DNA of 64,000 nt from Opisthorchis felineus (GCA_004794785.1 SJOL01010064.1:8007-72006), one strand, 5' to 3'. Counted from the first letter of the stretch, positions 23,501 to 35,945 are shown. The notes: generated from the sequence alone by a model not told the origin. A program made the numbers and translations.

Positions 23501-26500
23501 TGTGAGAGTGCAGTTAGCTGGGCAATGCAGCAAGCGAGGTGATCGTATATGATACGTGCACGTGCCATCCCAGTCATCCTGTCACCCAGTGGAGAAATTC
23601 GCACTGTCCGTTATTGTTGAGAGGCATAGTGACATCATTATACTGAGGATATGACGCCAACAGAAGAAGCGCACATTTTTGGCAATCGTACAGTAACCTG
23701 GATGGGAACAATCGACTCATGCGCATTGGACCGATTTTGATGTTTCCCAAAGACCGTGATTTGAAATTAAGCTGCCAAATGCGACAATTTGAGAAGTTCT
23801 CAGCTGGTGTTGCGATACGTTACTCAACCCTAGGAACATATACTAGCCACTTAGGTGCATTTCTTGGAAGCAGCGTACGTAGCCCCACAAATTTCCCGAT
23901 TGTACAGTGTACATTTGGTTGAGTCTGATGTTTCACAGACCCGCTGAAGGAATTAACTTCACTTTTAACATATAAATAAATGCATCGTAGATAACCTTGT
24001 CATTTTGATACATTATTAGTTTGCTCGGATTTGTTTATTGGAACGTCGAAATACTTGTGCTGCTGGTTGACATGGTAGTCCGCAGTCCACCATGTCAAGG
24101 CTTTGTACACAATGATACATGGTACTGTGGTTTTGAAGTGGCCAGCTTCCGGGGGTTTATACTCCTGTAGAACAGTGGGAATCGTAGACCATTCGTAAAG
24201 ACATCGCTAGTGTGGTAAGCACAAAGTAAGTTGAGTTATGGGATGCACACAGTTTGTGAATACAAACAATTATTTCTTCCAGTAAAACGGGTTCAATGTG
24301 GGCCATAGGGTCGTCCGGGTGAGCAAGCATTCAAACGCCAGTCGAACTTTTGCATTTTCAGGTGGTCAAAATGATAGTAAGTAAGAACCAAAATGGGATT
24401 TCCAGTAGATATCATTTTTTAAACAGTTCTTGATGGTTCTCATTCACGAAGCTGCTCACTGATAAATGATAGGATTTAGGGGCTTCTTCAGACATTACAG
24501 CTGGGGGCTCCAAGCACTATGTAAATCCAATACCGATCCAACCGATACATCGATTGCAGACGTATTTTCATGAGGTGGTCGCGCAATTCGTATGTGATGG
24601 TGAGTTGCCATTCAAGTTCGGATTGGCCTGTCACATTAACGCACAAAGATGAACCTCTGCGCACGATAGGCAATATCAGTTGAGGTTTGAGCTGGGTCAT
24701 GTGTACGATCAAGTGAACAACACTTACCTAGTTTAAACCCAATGGAATAAGACCGGAGAGTCAACAATAGGATAGCAGTCTTAAATACACCACTGAATTT
24801 AAAGCCTTTTCTTATTGACTGACGCAAAATCTTCTAATTGACCACTGACTCGGATTGTATGTTTCACATGACCAAGACAGACTCAGAGCTCGTAAGGACC
24901 GTTTTTAACGGTACAGAATCTCGCAGTCGCAACGGCTTCGGCTGTAGTCACCGAAGCCATTGATTGAAACTGAAAGTTTGCATAATACCTTGTAGACAGT
25001 GTGGATCAGTTGTTTGGGATGATCACGTGACCAGTGTCAAGAAAGTATGACGCAATCTAGGTTTTGACCGTACTACTGAGTCTAATGTTATCTCCGGAGG
25101 AGAGAGTCCACAGAATTATCTTGCGCCCAACATAATGCTGAACAAAAGCAACTGGGGACTACACAACCACATCCCAGGTCTTCATTGTCCTCACCAACTT
25201 TCGCATGCAATTATACTTATTTGGGGATTCTGGAACTGCCGACCTTTTTGCCCAAATCGATGTTCACTTGTTTTGAGATTGCTGTTTTGGTCGCTGTGGT
25301 GTTGCATCATGGCTTATGCTCATTCCAGACAGGAATACGGCAATCAAAGAGGATACCGCTAGGTTTCTGCATTACACATTTAACTACCTCTAGCAACCAA
25401 TGACATTGTAATCTGCTTTCGTCCACGCAGATTAATGCCTTTCCTACTTTGATGTTCGTTAGCTTTAAACGTCCGGTCACACAATTCACGGAGTTGGAGA
25501 ATGTGAAATGAAGTTAGTAAATTAAATAAATAAATACCTATTGGTTGATCTAAGATCCAGCGTCGATTCAGCGTCGTCACGATTCTGAAAAGCAAACATC
25601 GATGAAAAGTGAGTAGGGTATCCCGATCTCGTTCCTCTTTGCCCTGCAGGAAAAAGTCTTCTGTTAAAAGAACTGCCTGCACATAAAAACATCTGAATCA
25701 TGACAGTGGGAGGAATTGCCAGCGGATACCTGGGATACTTTCCACAACTCCGCGTTTTTGTACACTTGGCTTCCAGCTCAAGAAGACTGTCAAGTAAATC
25801 TTTGAAAAAATGATCAGATGTGACCTCTATGGTGGCAACACCCCTGCGCACGTTCCCTTCTTATTTTAGCCAACCAGTATCAAATTTATGATCTGTTTAC
25901 TCGCGAGTGATCTGACCATAACTTGAAGCACATCTTTTCAGCAGGCTTTGATGGATAGGGGCCGGACAAACTCATGCTTCCCTGCCATTAGGTTTGAGTC
26001 GGAACATAAGTGGCAGTTTGTCCCTTGGGATAAGACTATATTAACGGCTCTACCTGACCATCGAAATTAACTACTTTAGCTGAACGTTTTCTCTGAAGAC
26101 CTAGTCGTCCTGTTCGGCCATGGGCGTACTGGCAAGGCATTCCCAATGCCACATCGGCCACCGCTGGACCATATCAGCCTGGGCGTCTTGTCTATTGCAC
26201 CTGATAGGACAGACTCCCTTCCTACCTTTCTTCATTTGTACGCACGTTTAGCCATGTTATCCCAGAAGAACTCAATCATTTCCTTTATTGTCTTAAAATG
26301 ATGGCATCTAGGTAATATGATAACGGTTGCTCACTCGTGCAAGTATCATGATTGAAACAGCTAAAAGCATTTTTAGAAATACACTCCCACTCCGCTTGGT
26401 GAACACCCTCCCGAATAGCACATAAGCACCAGTTTTTCTGTTTGCGGGCTGTCGTTCATAATGGTGATGCGATTAAGTATGTGTTACCGGTCGCATTTAT

Positions 26501-26840
26501 TTTTCTGTCAGATGCCGTAATTTTTCTTTCATCGAGTTTCGGCGCGTGATTTTTGAACTTTTCTCACTATGCACATCTTTGGTGGCTATATTGAATTATT
26601 ATATACCCTTTGGAGTAACAAAAAGTATCCCCCCACTTTCACCATTTGAAGCATATATTAAAATCTGATAATGTATATTTCCCTATCTGAGGCCAGATAA
26701 TGTCAAGAAACGTTCTACCCATGAAAATTCAGCTTTATCTGACACAAAACATCGACTAACAAAGCACCTAAATTGTAGGAACTTCGACTAATGCACTTAT
26801 ATACAATTTTCGTTCAAGTAGAATATAAGATTGATAGAAA
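20520..26840. other. No supported gene; scattered short frames
   Basis: The minus-strand frame 21076-21438 (120 codons) and frames near 22463-22828 and 25522-25851 have no family similarity I recognise and no convincing splice context. No tandem repeat or RNA gene was noticed. Confidence 0.4.
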
Positions 26841-26844
26841 CTCG

Positions 26845-27110
26845 GGGAAGGCGTCTACCTGATGAGCCTCAAGCACAGTGAAACCGGTCGTGGGCTGTCG
26901 AAGAGTTTTCAGCAACCTTGTGAGTAGTGTACTGCGTCTATACAATGCAATGCAATATCCCGAATACCGTACCAAATGAAGCATGGGGCGGCTTGGTGCA
27001 ACACATTCAGCTGAAGAAGAATATAAACAAGAGATTCAGCTGGGTTGCAGGTGCGACTCTTGTGAATTGCCGAATTGGTTTGCAGATGTATGTGTTAGAG
27101 CATCTTAATC
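26845..27110 (+). mobile_element. Family A repeat, copy 3, with the best-preserved head
   Basis: Starts with a hammerhead-like block (26851-26896) and continues through GGGCTGTCGAAGAGTTTTCAG, CAACCTTGTGAGTAGTG, GGGGCGGCTTGGTGCA and AAACAAGAGATTCAGCTGGG to a diverged tail near 27110. It is in plus orientation only, without the head-to-head inversion. It defines the order of segments in the family. Confidence 0.75.
26851..26896 (+). ncRNA. Hammerhead-ribozyme-like motif (family A)
   Basis: CTGATGA (26859-26865) is followed by a degenerate stem II region, then GAAA (26880-26883) and CCGGTC (26884-26889). The flanks GTCTAC (before the core) and GTGGGC (after the expected cleavage point past GTC) can pair over 6 bp with two G-U pairs as helix I. 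ACCGGT is a palindrome, so helix III could only form between two molecules, as reported for dimeric hammerheads in newt satellite RNA. Stem II of this copy is weak, so activity is doubtful here. Confidence 0.5.
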
Positions 27111-27111
27111 T

Positions 27112-28880
27112 TCTTCACATTTCCTTGAAAGTTCTTCAGAAGCTCAGCTACACAACGGCGTCGCTGCCTTTAGGCAACCAACTCCGTAATATGTAGGGTG
27201 GAACTACATAATTGACAGACGTATCTATATGGTCATTAAACTGAGGGAATTTAGGGGATCCAGATTTGATACGGAAACAGTGTGGCTTTGAATATTCACA
27301 CTGATGCGAGTACGAAGGAGATTTTCAATCACGGGGTGAACTCTTCTCTTTTTATCCCATTACTGTACTCGTGGTCAAATGTATCTCTCCATCCGAAAGG
27401 TTTTCGGACCATTTTGATCGTGAAAATGCCTTCATGCGAAACAACTGAGAGACTCATATGCTACGTTTTTGGACCCACTGAAAGAGGTTTGAGACCTCGT
27501 GTGGACTGTGATCATCGGCGAGCTGTTTTGCGTGTGCAGAATTCAGCAACCACCTGTGATCATCAGTTTTGTATACAAGGCTAACACACTGTCTAGTTTG
27601 ATGAACACATACCCATACTAAAATATCGCAGAAAAATCCTTTTCTCTTTCTCACACCCTCATCCATATCGGTATCTTACAATGGTATTCAAAGTTTCCGA
27701 TTCTTCAAACGCTGTTTTATTTCACTTTTACGGACTTCACAGATTTTTTCCATACTGATCTACGTTTACAAGATAGATCAGTTCCATTGTTACTTCTGTC
27801 ATTCTCTTTGAACTGTAGATTGCTGTTTATCACCCAATCCGACTCTTGATATGAAACAAAGTTCAGGGCTGTAAATGTTTACCCACGCAGTATTGAACTA
27901 CCATAAAAGTATAAGAACAGTTGGAGTGGTGTGATTGTCTGGCGCCAAAGGGCATCTTTTTCAGCAGCGGCGTATTGTTGCCGCCGGAGTAACGGTAAAC
28001 TGTGCTCACATGTTTAAGCGCCATCAAAGACATATGTCTGCAGAATAAAGAAGAATTTCGACGGTTTGGTGCTTAAATAGAGGGGGGGGGCGAATGGTAT
28101 GTGCGGAAAACATTTTCATTCTACCTAAGGTCACAGGGATAGTGAGAATCAGAAATACGATGAAAAATCTAATGTTAGCCGACTAAAACGGTGCAGTTTT
28201 GTATACCAAATGAACTGACAAAACTTTTACTCGTGCTCAGTTGCGGGGCATACTATTATGGCTATGTCAACAAAATTATTCAGAAACGTTTGGATTGTTT
28301 CTAATTTCATTTGCTTAACTTAAGCTTTAGACTTAAACACTGTCGGCATGTAACAAAGACATGAAATCCAATTTTCTGACCTCTTTAAGATTACGCCTAA
28401 ATCATACGAGCAGGCAGAACACTGGATGAATGCAACTTCTACGCCGGATCACTTACCTGATTTCAAAGGTTAGACAAACCAGATTCCGATCTCTTGTCTT
28501 CTTGGAAAGGGGTTTTCTATTACACAAACCAACATTTTTGGGCATGTGGGTGTTCAGCGTGTGAATTATTTATTTATTCTTTGTTCAAAACCATGCGCTA
28601 TACATGATAATGTCTGGTAACAAATGCACATGCAAGCTTATGTTTGTTACAATCTACTTTGCTGAGAAACAAAAGCCTTGATCTCGTGTGTTACGACTAT
28701 TTCGCCAGCGTTTGCTGGGTGCACCTGAATCGCTACGTCTGAACAGGTGAACGTGTTCATGCTTGAATGATGTGCTTGGTTTGCCCGACGCCTCAAACGA
28801 TTACCCAGTAACTGTCCTGGTTGTGTCGATCGATTGACCCGCCTGTCCGGAACTTCAGTCAGGGAGCGCTAGGAAAGCTT
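27112..28880. other. No recognisable feature
   Basis: Short frames only. 27282-27584 and the opposite-strand 27454-27666 are open but unrecognised. A short G-run lies at 28083-28091. Confidence 0.4.
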
Positions 28881-28889
28881 GAAACCCAC

Positions 28890-28990
28890 TGGATAGTTTT
28901 TGATTAGTGGTAGGTGGTCGCGGGACTCGAAACCGGTGCTTCCTCTTTTTGGTGTGAGCTCACCAGACTAACTACACCAGAAAGCAAGGA
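28890..28990 (-). repeat. tRNA-like SINE head
   Basis: On the minus strand, TGGTGTAGTTAGTCTGGTG (A-box region) precedes GGTTTCGAGTCCCG (B box) with tRNA-like spacing. The body downstream is not shared with another copy here. Confidence 0.4.
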
Positions 28991-29179
28991 AGACTGTTCC
29001 CACGAGAGGGATGTCAGTGTGCAGTCCACAAATCCCACAATCACGTACAACCAATCCTACGGTAGATGTTTTATTCATTCTTAGGTGTTGTGGTGTAAAT
29101 GTTGTGTTTTCTGATTCATCACTAGGAGGATTTTTCAGCACGAAGGTTTCACAGATCACGCAGTAACTGATTCACAAAG

Positions 29180-29522
29180 TGATTTCCATTAATGAAATAA
29201 ACTCATTTGAAAACTCATTTGGTTTTTTGGGAGACTCACCTGGAACCCAGCTGAATCTCTCGTTTATGCTGTTTTTAAAAACAGCCGCTTATGAGTAGTG
29301 TATTACGTCTATATGTGTATCGCGATATCCCGAATATCATACCAACTGAAACATGAGGCGGCCTGGTGCAGCATATTCAGTTGCTTGAAAACATCATAAA
29401 CGGGAGGTTCAGCTGGGTTCCAGGTGAGTCTCCCGCAAAACCAAATTTGTTCGCAAATGAGTGTAGTTCGCTAATTTCGTGCAATTTTTGTTCAATTAGA
29501 ACATAAGGTTGATTTCCATTAA
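29180..29522. mobile_element. Family A repeat, copy 4, twin-primed, with 13-bp target duplication
   Basis: TGATTTCCATTAA occurs at 29180-29192 and again at 29510-29522. Between them, about 29193-29275 is the family tail in minus orientation (ACTCATTTGG...ACCCAGCTGAATCTC) and about 29285-29509 is in plus orientation (TATGAGTAGTG, GAGGCGGCCTGGTGCAGCAT, GAGGTTCAGCTGGGTTCC, CAAATGAGTGTA). The perfect duplication shows that the inverted pair inserted as one unit. Confidence 0.85.
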
Positions 29523-29606
29523 ATTTGCCCGAATCCAAAGTTGTGTGTATGCTGATGTTTTTACAACCTCACAACAGTAGGAGTCCTCAAAACCTTTTTT
29601 CGATTT

Positions 29607-29811
29607 CTGATACAAAAAATCGTTCAGCTGTAGCACCCTTTCGGTGCCTAACTGCCATGCTACCAAAAGGAAACACGAGGGCTGGGATACTGCCAGGTTG
29701 CCCAAGCCTAGACGGGGGAAGTCGAGAGGCAGAGGTCGGGTTCGAACCACGAACCTTGCGGTCAGTAAATTCGCGCTCTAACCACTTCGGCCATCTCGCC
29801 CCCTGATACAA
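29607..29811 (-). mobile_element. tRNA-derived SINE (family C), intact copy with target duplication
   Basis: The 187-bp element at 29616-29802 is flanked by CTGATACAA at 29607-29615 and 29803-29811. On the minus strand it starts GGGGCGAGATGGCC, has A box TGGCCGAAGTGG (29782-29793) and B box GGTTCGAACCC (29738-29748), then a non-tRNA body shared with 11961-12140, ending in a short T-run. The tRNA part most resembles a Ser/Leu-type tRNA. Confidence 0.85.
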
Positions 29812-30233
29812 GGTTATCTTGGATTTCTTTTCAAGATAAATAATTTACTGACCACTTGGGACTCCCAATATGTAACGTCAACTTCACTGGGCTTGCTTCG
29901 GACACTGCACAGGTGTTCATGAGAAGTGCTTTGTCCGTCCATTAGACTCAAGTCTTTAGCGAGTCGCACTCTCGGGAGGTCGTCCCTTCAATAAATTTTC
30001 CCTAAACAGCCGTTTGCCCAGTCCGTTTCCAGTTATTCTTGATACGGCTTGTGCGTTAGCCTGTCACACCTTACAATGTCGCCTTTTCTAATGTGTGCCC
30101 ACATATTTTTGAAAAGTCGCGCCATTCCAGTTGGCCTCCGAGATTTTTGTTGCCGTAGTCGAGTCATTTGTCATACACTTTCGGCCTGAAAGAATTTCAA
30201 CTAATGCTTTTCATTCTTGTTTTCTGATTGAAG

Positions 30234-30324
30234 GAGGCGACCGAAAACTATCGATTTTTGCCCATTCGAGATGCCCTGGAGAAGTGTAAAATGACCCTGA
30301 TGAAGAATACCAAGTTGTTTTATG
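30234..30324 (+). CDS. Possible isolated exon, unknown
   Basis: After the acceptor gattgaag a frame reads EATENYRFLPIRDALEKCK... to YG with a donor, ATG|gtatatg (phase 0 in, phase 1 out). The composition is protein-like, but I recognise no family and no partner exon. Confidence 0.25.
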
Positions 30325-30860
30325 GTATATGCGGGGAAGAGTCCAACGATGATTGCTGTCTTGCCATAACTAGAACAGAAGTCTGTTTCATGTTGGCGAC
30401 AATCTTAAAACCATGAGGGACATTGCCCTTTCTAATGTTTTTAAGGCTTAAGAATATTTTACTTGTTTCGGTTCTATTCAAGAATGCCATCAGTTTCACA
30501 GAAATACCAAACTTATAAATTTCCGGCGTCTTCACCATGTTATTCCGTCTCTGAAAAAATACGCGGCTTGAAAATGTCTAGGTGGTCCTATTTAAAAAAG
30601 CAATGATGATGCAGGCCACCAACAATGCATCTCTTTACTGAGTGCATATTTCTAATCAGGCGTCCCCGTGCAGCTGGTCCTGACGACCTTCCACCCGCTC
30701 TGTTCAAGGATGGCAGTGTGTTTCTCAGCCAGTGTCTGGCTAGCCTATTTGGGTCTACCTGGGAGAAAGAGACCATCCCAGGCAACTGGGGTAAATCGGC
30801 AACAGTACCCATTTTAAAAAGAGTACTCACAGTTTATGTCGTAACCACAAAGGCGTTAGT

Positions 30861-31322
30861 TTGACTCCTGTTGTGACAAGGTTTCTGGTGTCACTGATTA
30901 TTCGTCGTCTTGCAGTGGCACGCGAAACCTTGACTCATGAGAATCAAGCGGGATTCCGATCGGGTGGAGGTTGCGTCGACCAAATCTCCACACTCCGCCA
31001 AATGTTGAGACAACGCAATATGTACAGACGATTCACGATTTTGGTGTTCCTTGACTTCAAGAGTTCGTTCGATTCTGTCAATCGGTCAATGCTGTTAACT
31101 ACACTTGCTCAACAGCGTATATTCAAGAAGTTTGTGAACATAATCCCTTCCGCATATTTGCATAATTCTGGGCGTGTAAGAATGTATGGTGAGCTCTCCA
31201 AAAGCTTCCCCACAAAAAGCGGTGTCCGACAAGGATGTCCACTCCCCCCATTCCTGATAAACTTCATCATTGACGAAATGATGAGGCAGACACTGGAAGG
31301 TCTTCAAAACCTTGGTTGTTGA
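30861..31322 (+). pseudogene. LINE reverse transcriptase palm, broken
   Basis: A 153-codon intact stretch covers RT motifs 1 to 5 (TPVVTRFL, NQAGFRSGGGC, LDFKSSFDSV, SGVRQGCPL). The frame ends at TGA (31320-31322). In the next frame the catalytic box reads LE-stop-ADD, with TAA at 31342-31344 in place of the Tyr codon. Confidence 0.85.
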
Positions 31323-32262
31323 GAGCTATGTCAATCTGGAGTAAGCAGACGATATCACCCTCATCTTTGAAGACCAAAGCGAAGCATAAGCCCTGTCGAA
31401 CAGACTGACCAACATCATACCATCTTTTGGCATGAGCCTTGCAACTTCAAAGTGAAAAGTGATGCTTTAGAACGTACAGTATTTGAATTTTACATACCCA
31501 GTTAATTTTATTAACTCTGACAGAAATGTGTCCGATTTAGTCAGTGCAAGAATCTCAAAGGCTCGGATCACGTTTGATAATTTGCGTCCATTGTGGCGTC
31601 AAAAAAGCGTCTCGTAGGGTCTTAAAGGTTGCGTGTACTAGGCCACAGTAAGGGCTGCGTTGATGCATGGGTGCGAGACGTGGCTTCTGCGGACAGATGA
31701 TGTGAGGCGTCTTCAAGTTTTTGACCACCGATACCTCAGAAATGTTGCTGGTTTTGGATGGCATCAGCGGATTAGTAACGAGGTATTTGGTTGTACAGCA
31801 GATACTTCAATCGCGGAAAACATCCAGCACCAGAAAATTCGGTTGACTTGGCCATATGCTACGCATGCCGAAACACCGTCTACCGAGACGAGTGTTGATC
31901 TTCGTGCCTCCTTCAGAATGGCAAAAACCACGAGATGGACAACGTATGACTCGGTAAAACGGTGTGAATGAGATTACGGAAAGATTTGGCTTTCCAGGAT
32001 TGGGTCCACGTGACCCCGATTATGTTTGGAATGGAGACATTGCAAGAAATGGCAGCTGATTAATGTCAGTGGCTATCGTGCTGTCAATTCTTTCCAGATT
32101 GTCTGATTGAGCGATTGGAGGTGTAGGCACCTCATAATGCTTGGCATAGTCCAGCATCAGGTCCCCTCCTACACCCACTCTTTTTTATTCCTTTAAATGT
32201 AATTTGATAAACTTTATGGTTGTATGGCAGTGAAGCATCAGTGCCAACACTAATGTTGTTTC

Positions 32263-32307
<45 letters not shown>
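32263..32307 (+). repeat. (TGA)15 microsatellite, LINE 3' tail
   Basis: Fifteen perfect TGA units directly at the end of the LINE 3' UTR. Simple-repeat 3' ends are typical of RTE elements. Confidence 0.9.
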
Positions 32308-32308
<1 letters not shown>

Positions 32309-32316
32309 GCCACCAA

Positions 32317-35300
32317 AGTGTGGAAGGGCGTTGTAGGATGTTAAAGGAAAGTTCTGTAAGCTGATGATTAGAGTGACACAGAGTTTATTACTAACCAGAC
32401 AACCACCTCTATGAATGAACGCACTTCAGGATTCATAGAACTGGACAGTTGAAACGCCTTTCCAACTAGGTGAAAATGGCTAATAGTCTTTGATGATTTA
32501 CCATGCAAATGGATATCGTGGTTGCTAATCTGGCACAGAGAGGTAACTCCCCTTACGTTTTAAAAAAGTGTCTGTGGGGAAATCTACAAGTCCCAGTGAT
32601 TTTTTGCCGATGTGGATGAACGAAAGGACTTGTTGCTCATCTCCGCTGACAGCCATTATCTCATCAGTTGTACTTTTGTCTTACAACCAACGGAGTAAGT
32701 TAAGGCGTTCTGCCAGATCTCGATTCATCACACGACAGTGAACTTCACCGCTGGTGCTTGGTTGAAAATGTATTCAATTTCAATGTCCACTTTCAGTAGC
32801 TAATGATAAAACATTGGCCGAGTCTCCTGGTGTTATCCAAAAAGGCTTGATGAATTTCTTGCAGACATAACGAAAGAGAGTAATGCTGATACAAGCCTTG
32901 CACGTTCTTGAGAACCACAGTTTGCAGAGATGGGATTTTAATGCACTAGATCATGTGAAATGAGGTGAAACAAGAAAATCAGTGTGGACAACAACCGAAA
33001 GGGTGTTCGTGCATCTCCGGAAATCGCAATAATATAACTTCGAAATTTGAAGATTTCCATATCTTTATGTCAGGAACTAAGTGGTTGCATGATAGAATTT
33101 TACCCGTTACTGGCTAGAGAATTTGATGGGTTTTGACAGACAGCGTCACCGAACTTGTCTTGATCCCACCGGAAATGCATAGAGCGTAGCCAGCAGGAAA
33201 GCTTGCCCAAACACGAAATATTTCATGCTTTGAGTAGGTTCACAAAACCGACGAAGATCAGAAATTCATATCACTCATAAGCAGTGGAAAGGTGCACGGA
33301 CCTCGCGAAGCATAGATGTGGTTACATACACTAATCATATGCTAATTCAGTTAATCGGTATGCTGAAACACAAGAACAGAGAAAATTCTGCTTGGGTCTC
33401 ACTACCATATATCTCTGACCAGGTATCTGATATGCCAGTAGAGTATTAATAGTATCCAGTCAGCTCATGCTGAAAATTCTCAATTGCCACGTCTGAACAG
33501 ACGTACGTGTTCGCGTCCGAGTATTACATTTGGTTCGCCTGATACCGCAAACTATAATCTAAAAAAATTTCTGAAAGCAACTATTGATTATCCAATTTTT
33601 GGGGGCTTTCGATAGACTCTCGGGACCACATAACCTGCTTTTTTCGCTGTAGATGGTTTCAGAATCTGTTGTGTTCAAAAGCCTGGTGAAGCGCTATCTG
33701 AATGCTGTGCATTTGTTTAAAAGATTAATTTATACCAGGTTTTCTAACCAGAAATCCAGCTCGACTGCTGACAAAGGATGACTTTATTAAACGTTCGAAC
33801 CACTCAGGGAGTGCTTCAAATCAGATCTTGTGTCCGTTTCACTTTGTCATAGCTCTGGCCGGTTGAATGAATCCAGCAAGTTTGATAAGATTACTAGAAC
33901 AGGATTTCAGCTAAATCCAAGACTGAATTTAGGTGAATTCCGTAGTTTTTCGACCTGTACGATAATGGCCTGTATCTGAATCAATAGATAAGCTTTTCAC
34001 CTGCTTCTTGAATACGTACACAAAGTAGAGACATATGTAAATTGAAAACACACCCGATGAATATTACTTGAAAGGCGCTGGATTAAGTGTGACAGTTGAT
34101 AACTAGCACGCACATGAGGCACAACCAAGTTGAGGATAAATTTAGAATCACGTTCGTTCTGAAGTTCTAACTTGATTCGGCTTGAAACGAAATAATACAA
34201 AAGACATGGGGATTTTCACCCACTATATTACTTTGATTGTTTAAAGGAACTGATAGGTAACACATTATGAGAAATTCTTCAGACTAGTTTCACAATGGCT
34301 TGAGTCTACTCTCGTACATCTTCTGGCGAACAGCCACCTTGCTAGGTCGAGTTGGAATACATAATTGTCCTATTAGACTGGACACAAACGACTAATTACG
34401 TGGGACCAACCGGACTGGCTTAGTACCAGCCAGAATAGTCCTTGGAATCTATCCTCAACACAGGTGTGCACTTCTGGAGTCATCATTTCAAGAAATTGCT
34501 CCCTTTAGATGTTCTTTTCTTCCCTACGGTATAAGAATGAAAAGTGTGCAGTTCTGTTGGTTGATTCTTCTTTGGAGCTGTCTATCCAACAGAGTGGGGC
34601 TGTTTGCAGTGCCAACTAAATTTATGCCGCTTGGAATGACCTACTGAGATCGATACCCTTTATTCTGATACCAACCGTATGCAGTTTTTAAACGAACTTT
34701 AATGGTCGACCAGAAATTCCGAATAGACGCGTCCACAGAAATTTGGCTCAGACCTCCTGCTGAACCACACTAAGTTGGTCTGTTTTTCCCGTGTGGTTTA
34801 GTAACTAAATTCCGTGAGAAATTAGTGTTAATGAGTTCAATAAATTCTCCTGGTGTGCACACATTTTGTATTCACACTAGTGCAGTTCATGAGCAAAAAG
34901 TAACATCTTATTCATTTTCTTGGTTATTCCTTTCCAGCTAATGAAGCTATTATCAAATCGTTTTTTTTAAAGCCAAAAAATAGTAAACTACTTGTTCTGG
35001 GCTCGGGTTACAGGTTAAGCCAACGACTGACATCCTAATGGAGCATCTGTCATCATCATTGGCGACAACACCCGTGACACCGAACAGTGGCACCCAAATG
35101 TACTACGGACCTATCCGTGGAAGGGAGAACAAAGCCGGGAGGGATAAAACAGTTCTTGTGCAAGCCTCAAACAGCTCCAACACTTACCCAAACTTATAAA
35201 CTGATGAGAAGACGTCACTGTGGGAGGTGTTCTGCCACATCCTGCAATATCTCTTGCTAGGCACGAGAGTGGTCACATAGACCCCATCGTGAAATGCGCG

Positions 35301-35870
35301 CAGAGCTGACCAAACTCCGATGTAATGTGACCGCTATCATCACCCCCGGTCAAATCATACTTTGACCGAATTGAGCTAGTACCAGCTGCAGGTTGACATA
35401 AAAAGCAGTGTTAATTTCGATAAATGATAACTTAGCAACCTTGAGACAAACCAAGCAGCAGCAATAGCCACGGTTCCGGAACACCGGTGTCCTGACGACA
35501 CTTTAGATCCTCTGTTCACACAAGTTCTATTTCTCAACCGTAAGACCACATAGTTACCACTACGGTTTGACACGAGCTCCCAGCAACATGAACGGAACCA
35601 GCTGGTTGGAGCCATACGGCCCACATTAGCAAATATGCTCCTACTTTTTGGTGACTTTCTCGTAAGGTACACTACCACACAGACTACGGTACTTCGAAAA
35701 GCTTCTCCTTGAATTCGAAGCCCATGCTATGTGACCGCATGTTCTACAGCTTAACGTTATACTTCTTTTTGTGAAGAATATCCCAAAGAAGCCTTCCAAA
35801 ACCTTACGATCGTGACATTCCTGACCGTAAAAAAATACATACAGTATAGTTGACTTATACACTCATCTGC
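32317..35870. other. No recognisable feature
   Basis: AT-rich, with short frames only. CTGATGA near 35200 lacks a GAAA partner. Confidence 0.4.
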
Positions 35871-35871
35871 T

Positions 35872-35945
35872 TAACAATTTGGTTTTGACGGGAGTCTCAC
35901 CTGGAACCCAGCTGAATGTCTCATTTATGATGTTCTTTACAAACA
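35872..35945 (-). repeat. Family A repeat, short tail fragment
   Basis: The minus strand reads AAACATCATAAATGAGACATTCAG-like sequence, then CAGCTGGGTTCCAGGTGAG and an ACCAAATTG-type end. This is the family tail only, 5' truncated, and it abuts the Penelope pLTR region. Confidence 0.65.

Larger units (their letters stand above)
30623..32308 (+). mobile_element. 5'-truncated RTE-type LINE with (TGA)n tail
   Basis: Plus-strand frames contain RPRAAGPDDLPPALFKDG (near 30660), then an RT palm (VFLDFKSSFDSVNRS, SGVRQGCPLPPFLINF), the YADD position near 31342, and downstream DDVRRLQVFDHRYLRN and QHQKIRLTW, matching schistosome SR2-type elements. At least three frame changes and several stops make it dead. 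It ends in (TGA)15 at 32263-32307. GCCACCAA at 30615-30622 and 32309-32316 is a likely 8-bp target duplication. Confidence 0.85.

Noticed and set aside
26927..27196. 89-codon plus frame
   Set aside because: Mostly the family A repeat read through.
29738..29793. True tRNA gene
   Set aside because: A and B boxes are present, but the sequence continues into a shared SINE body and has target duplications. No complete cloverleaf with a mature 3' end is visible.
29496..29811. Minus frames of 74 and 84 codons
   Set aside because: They run through the tRNA-derived SINE.
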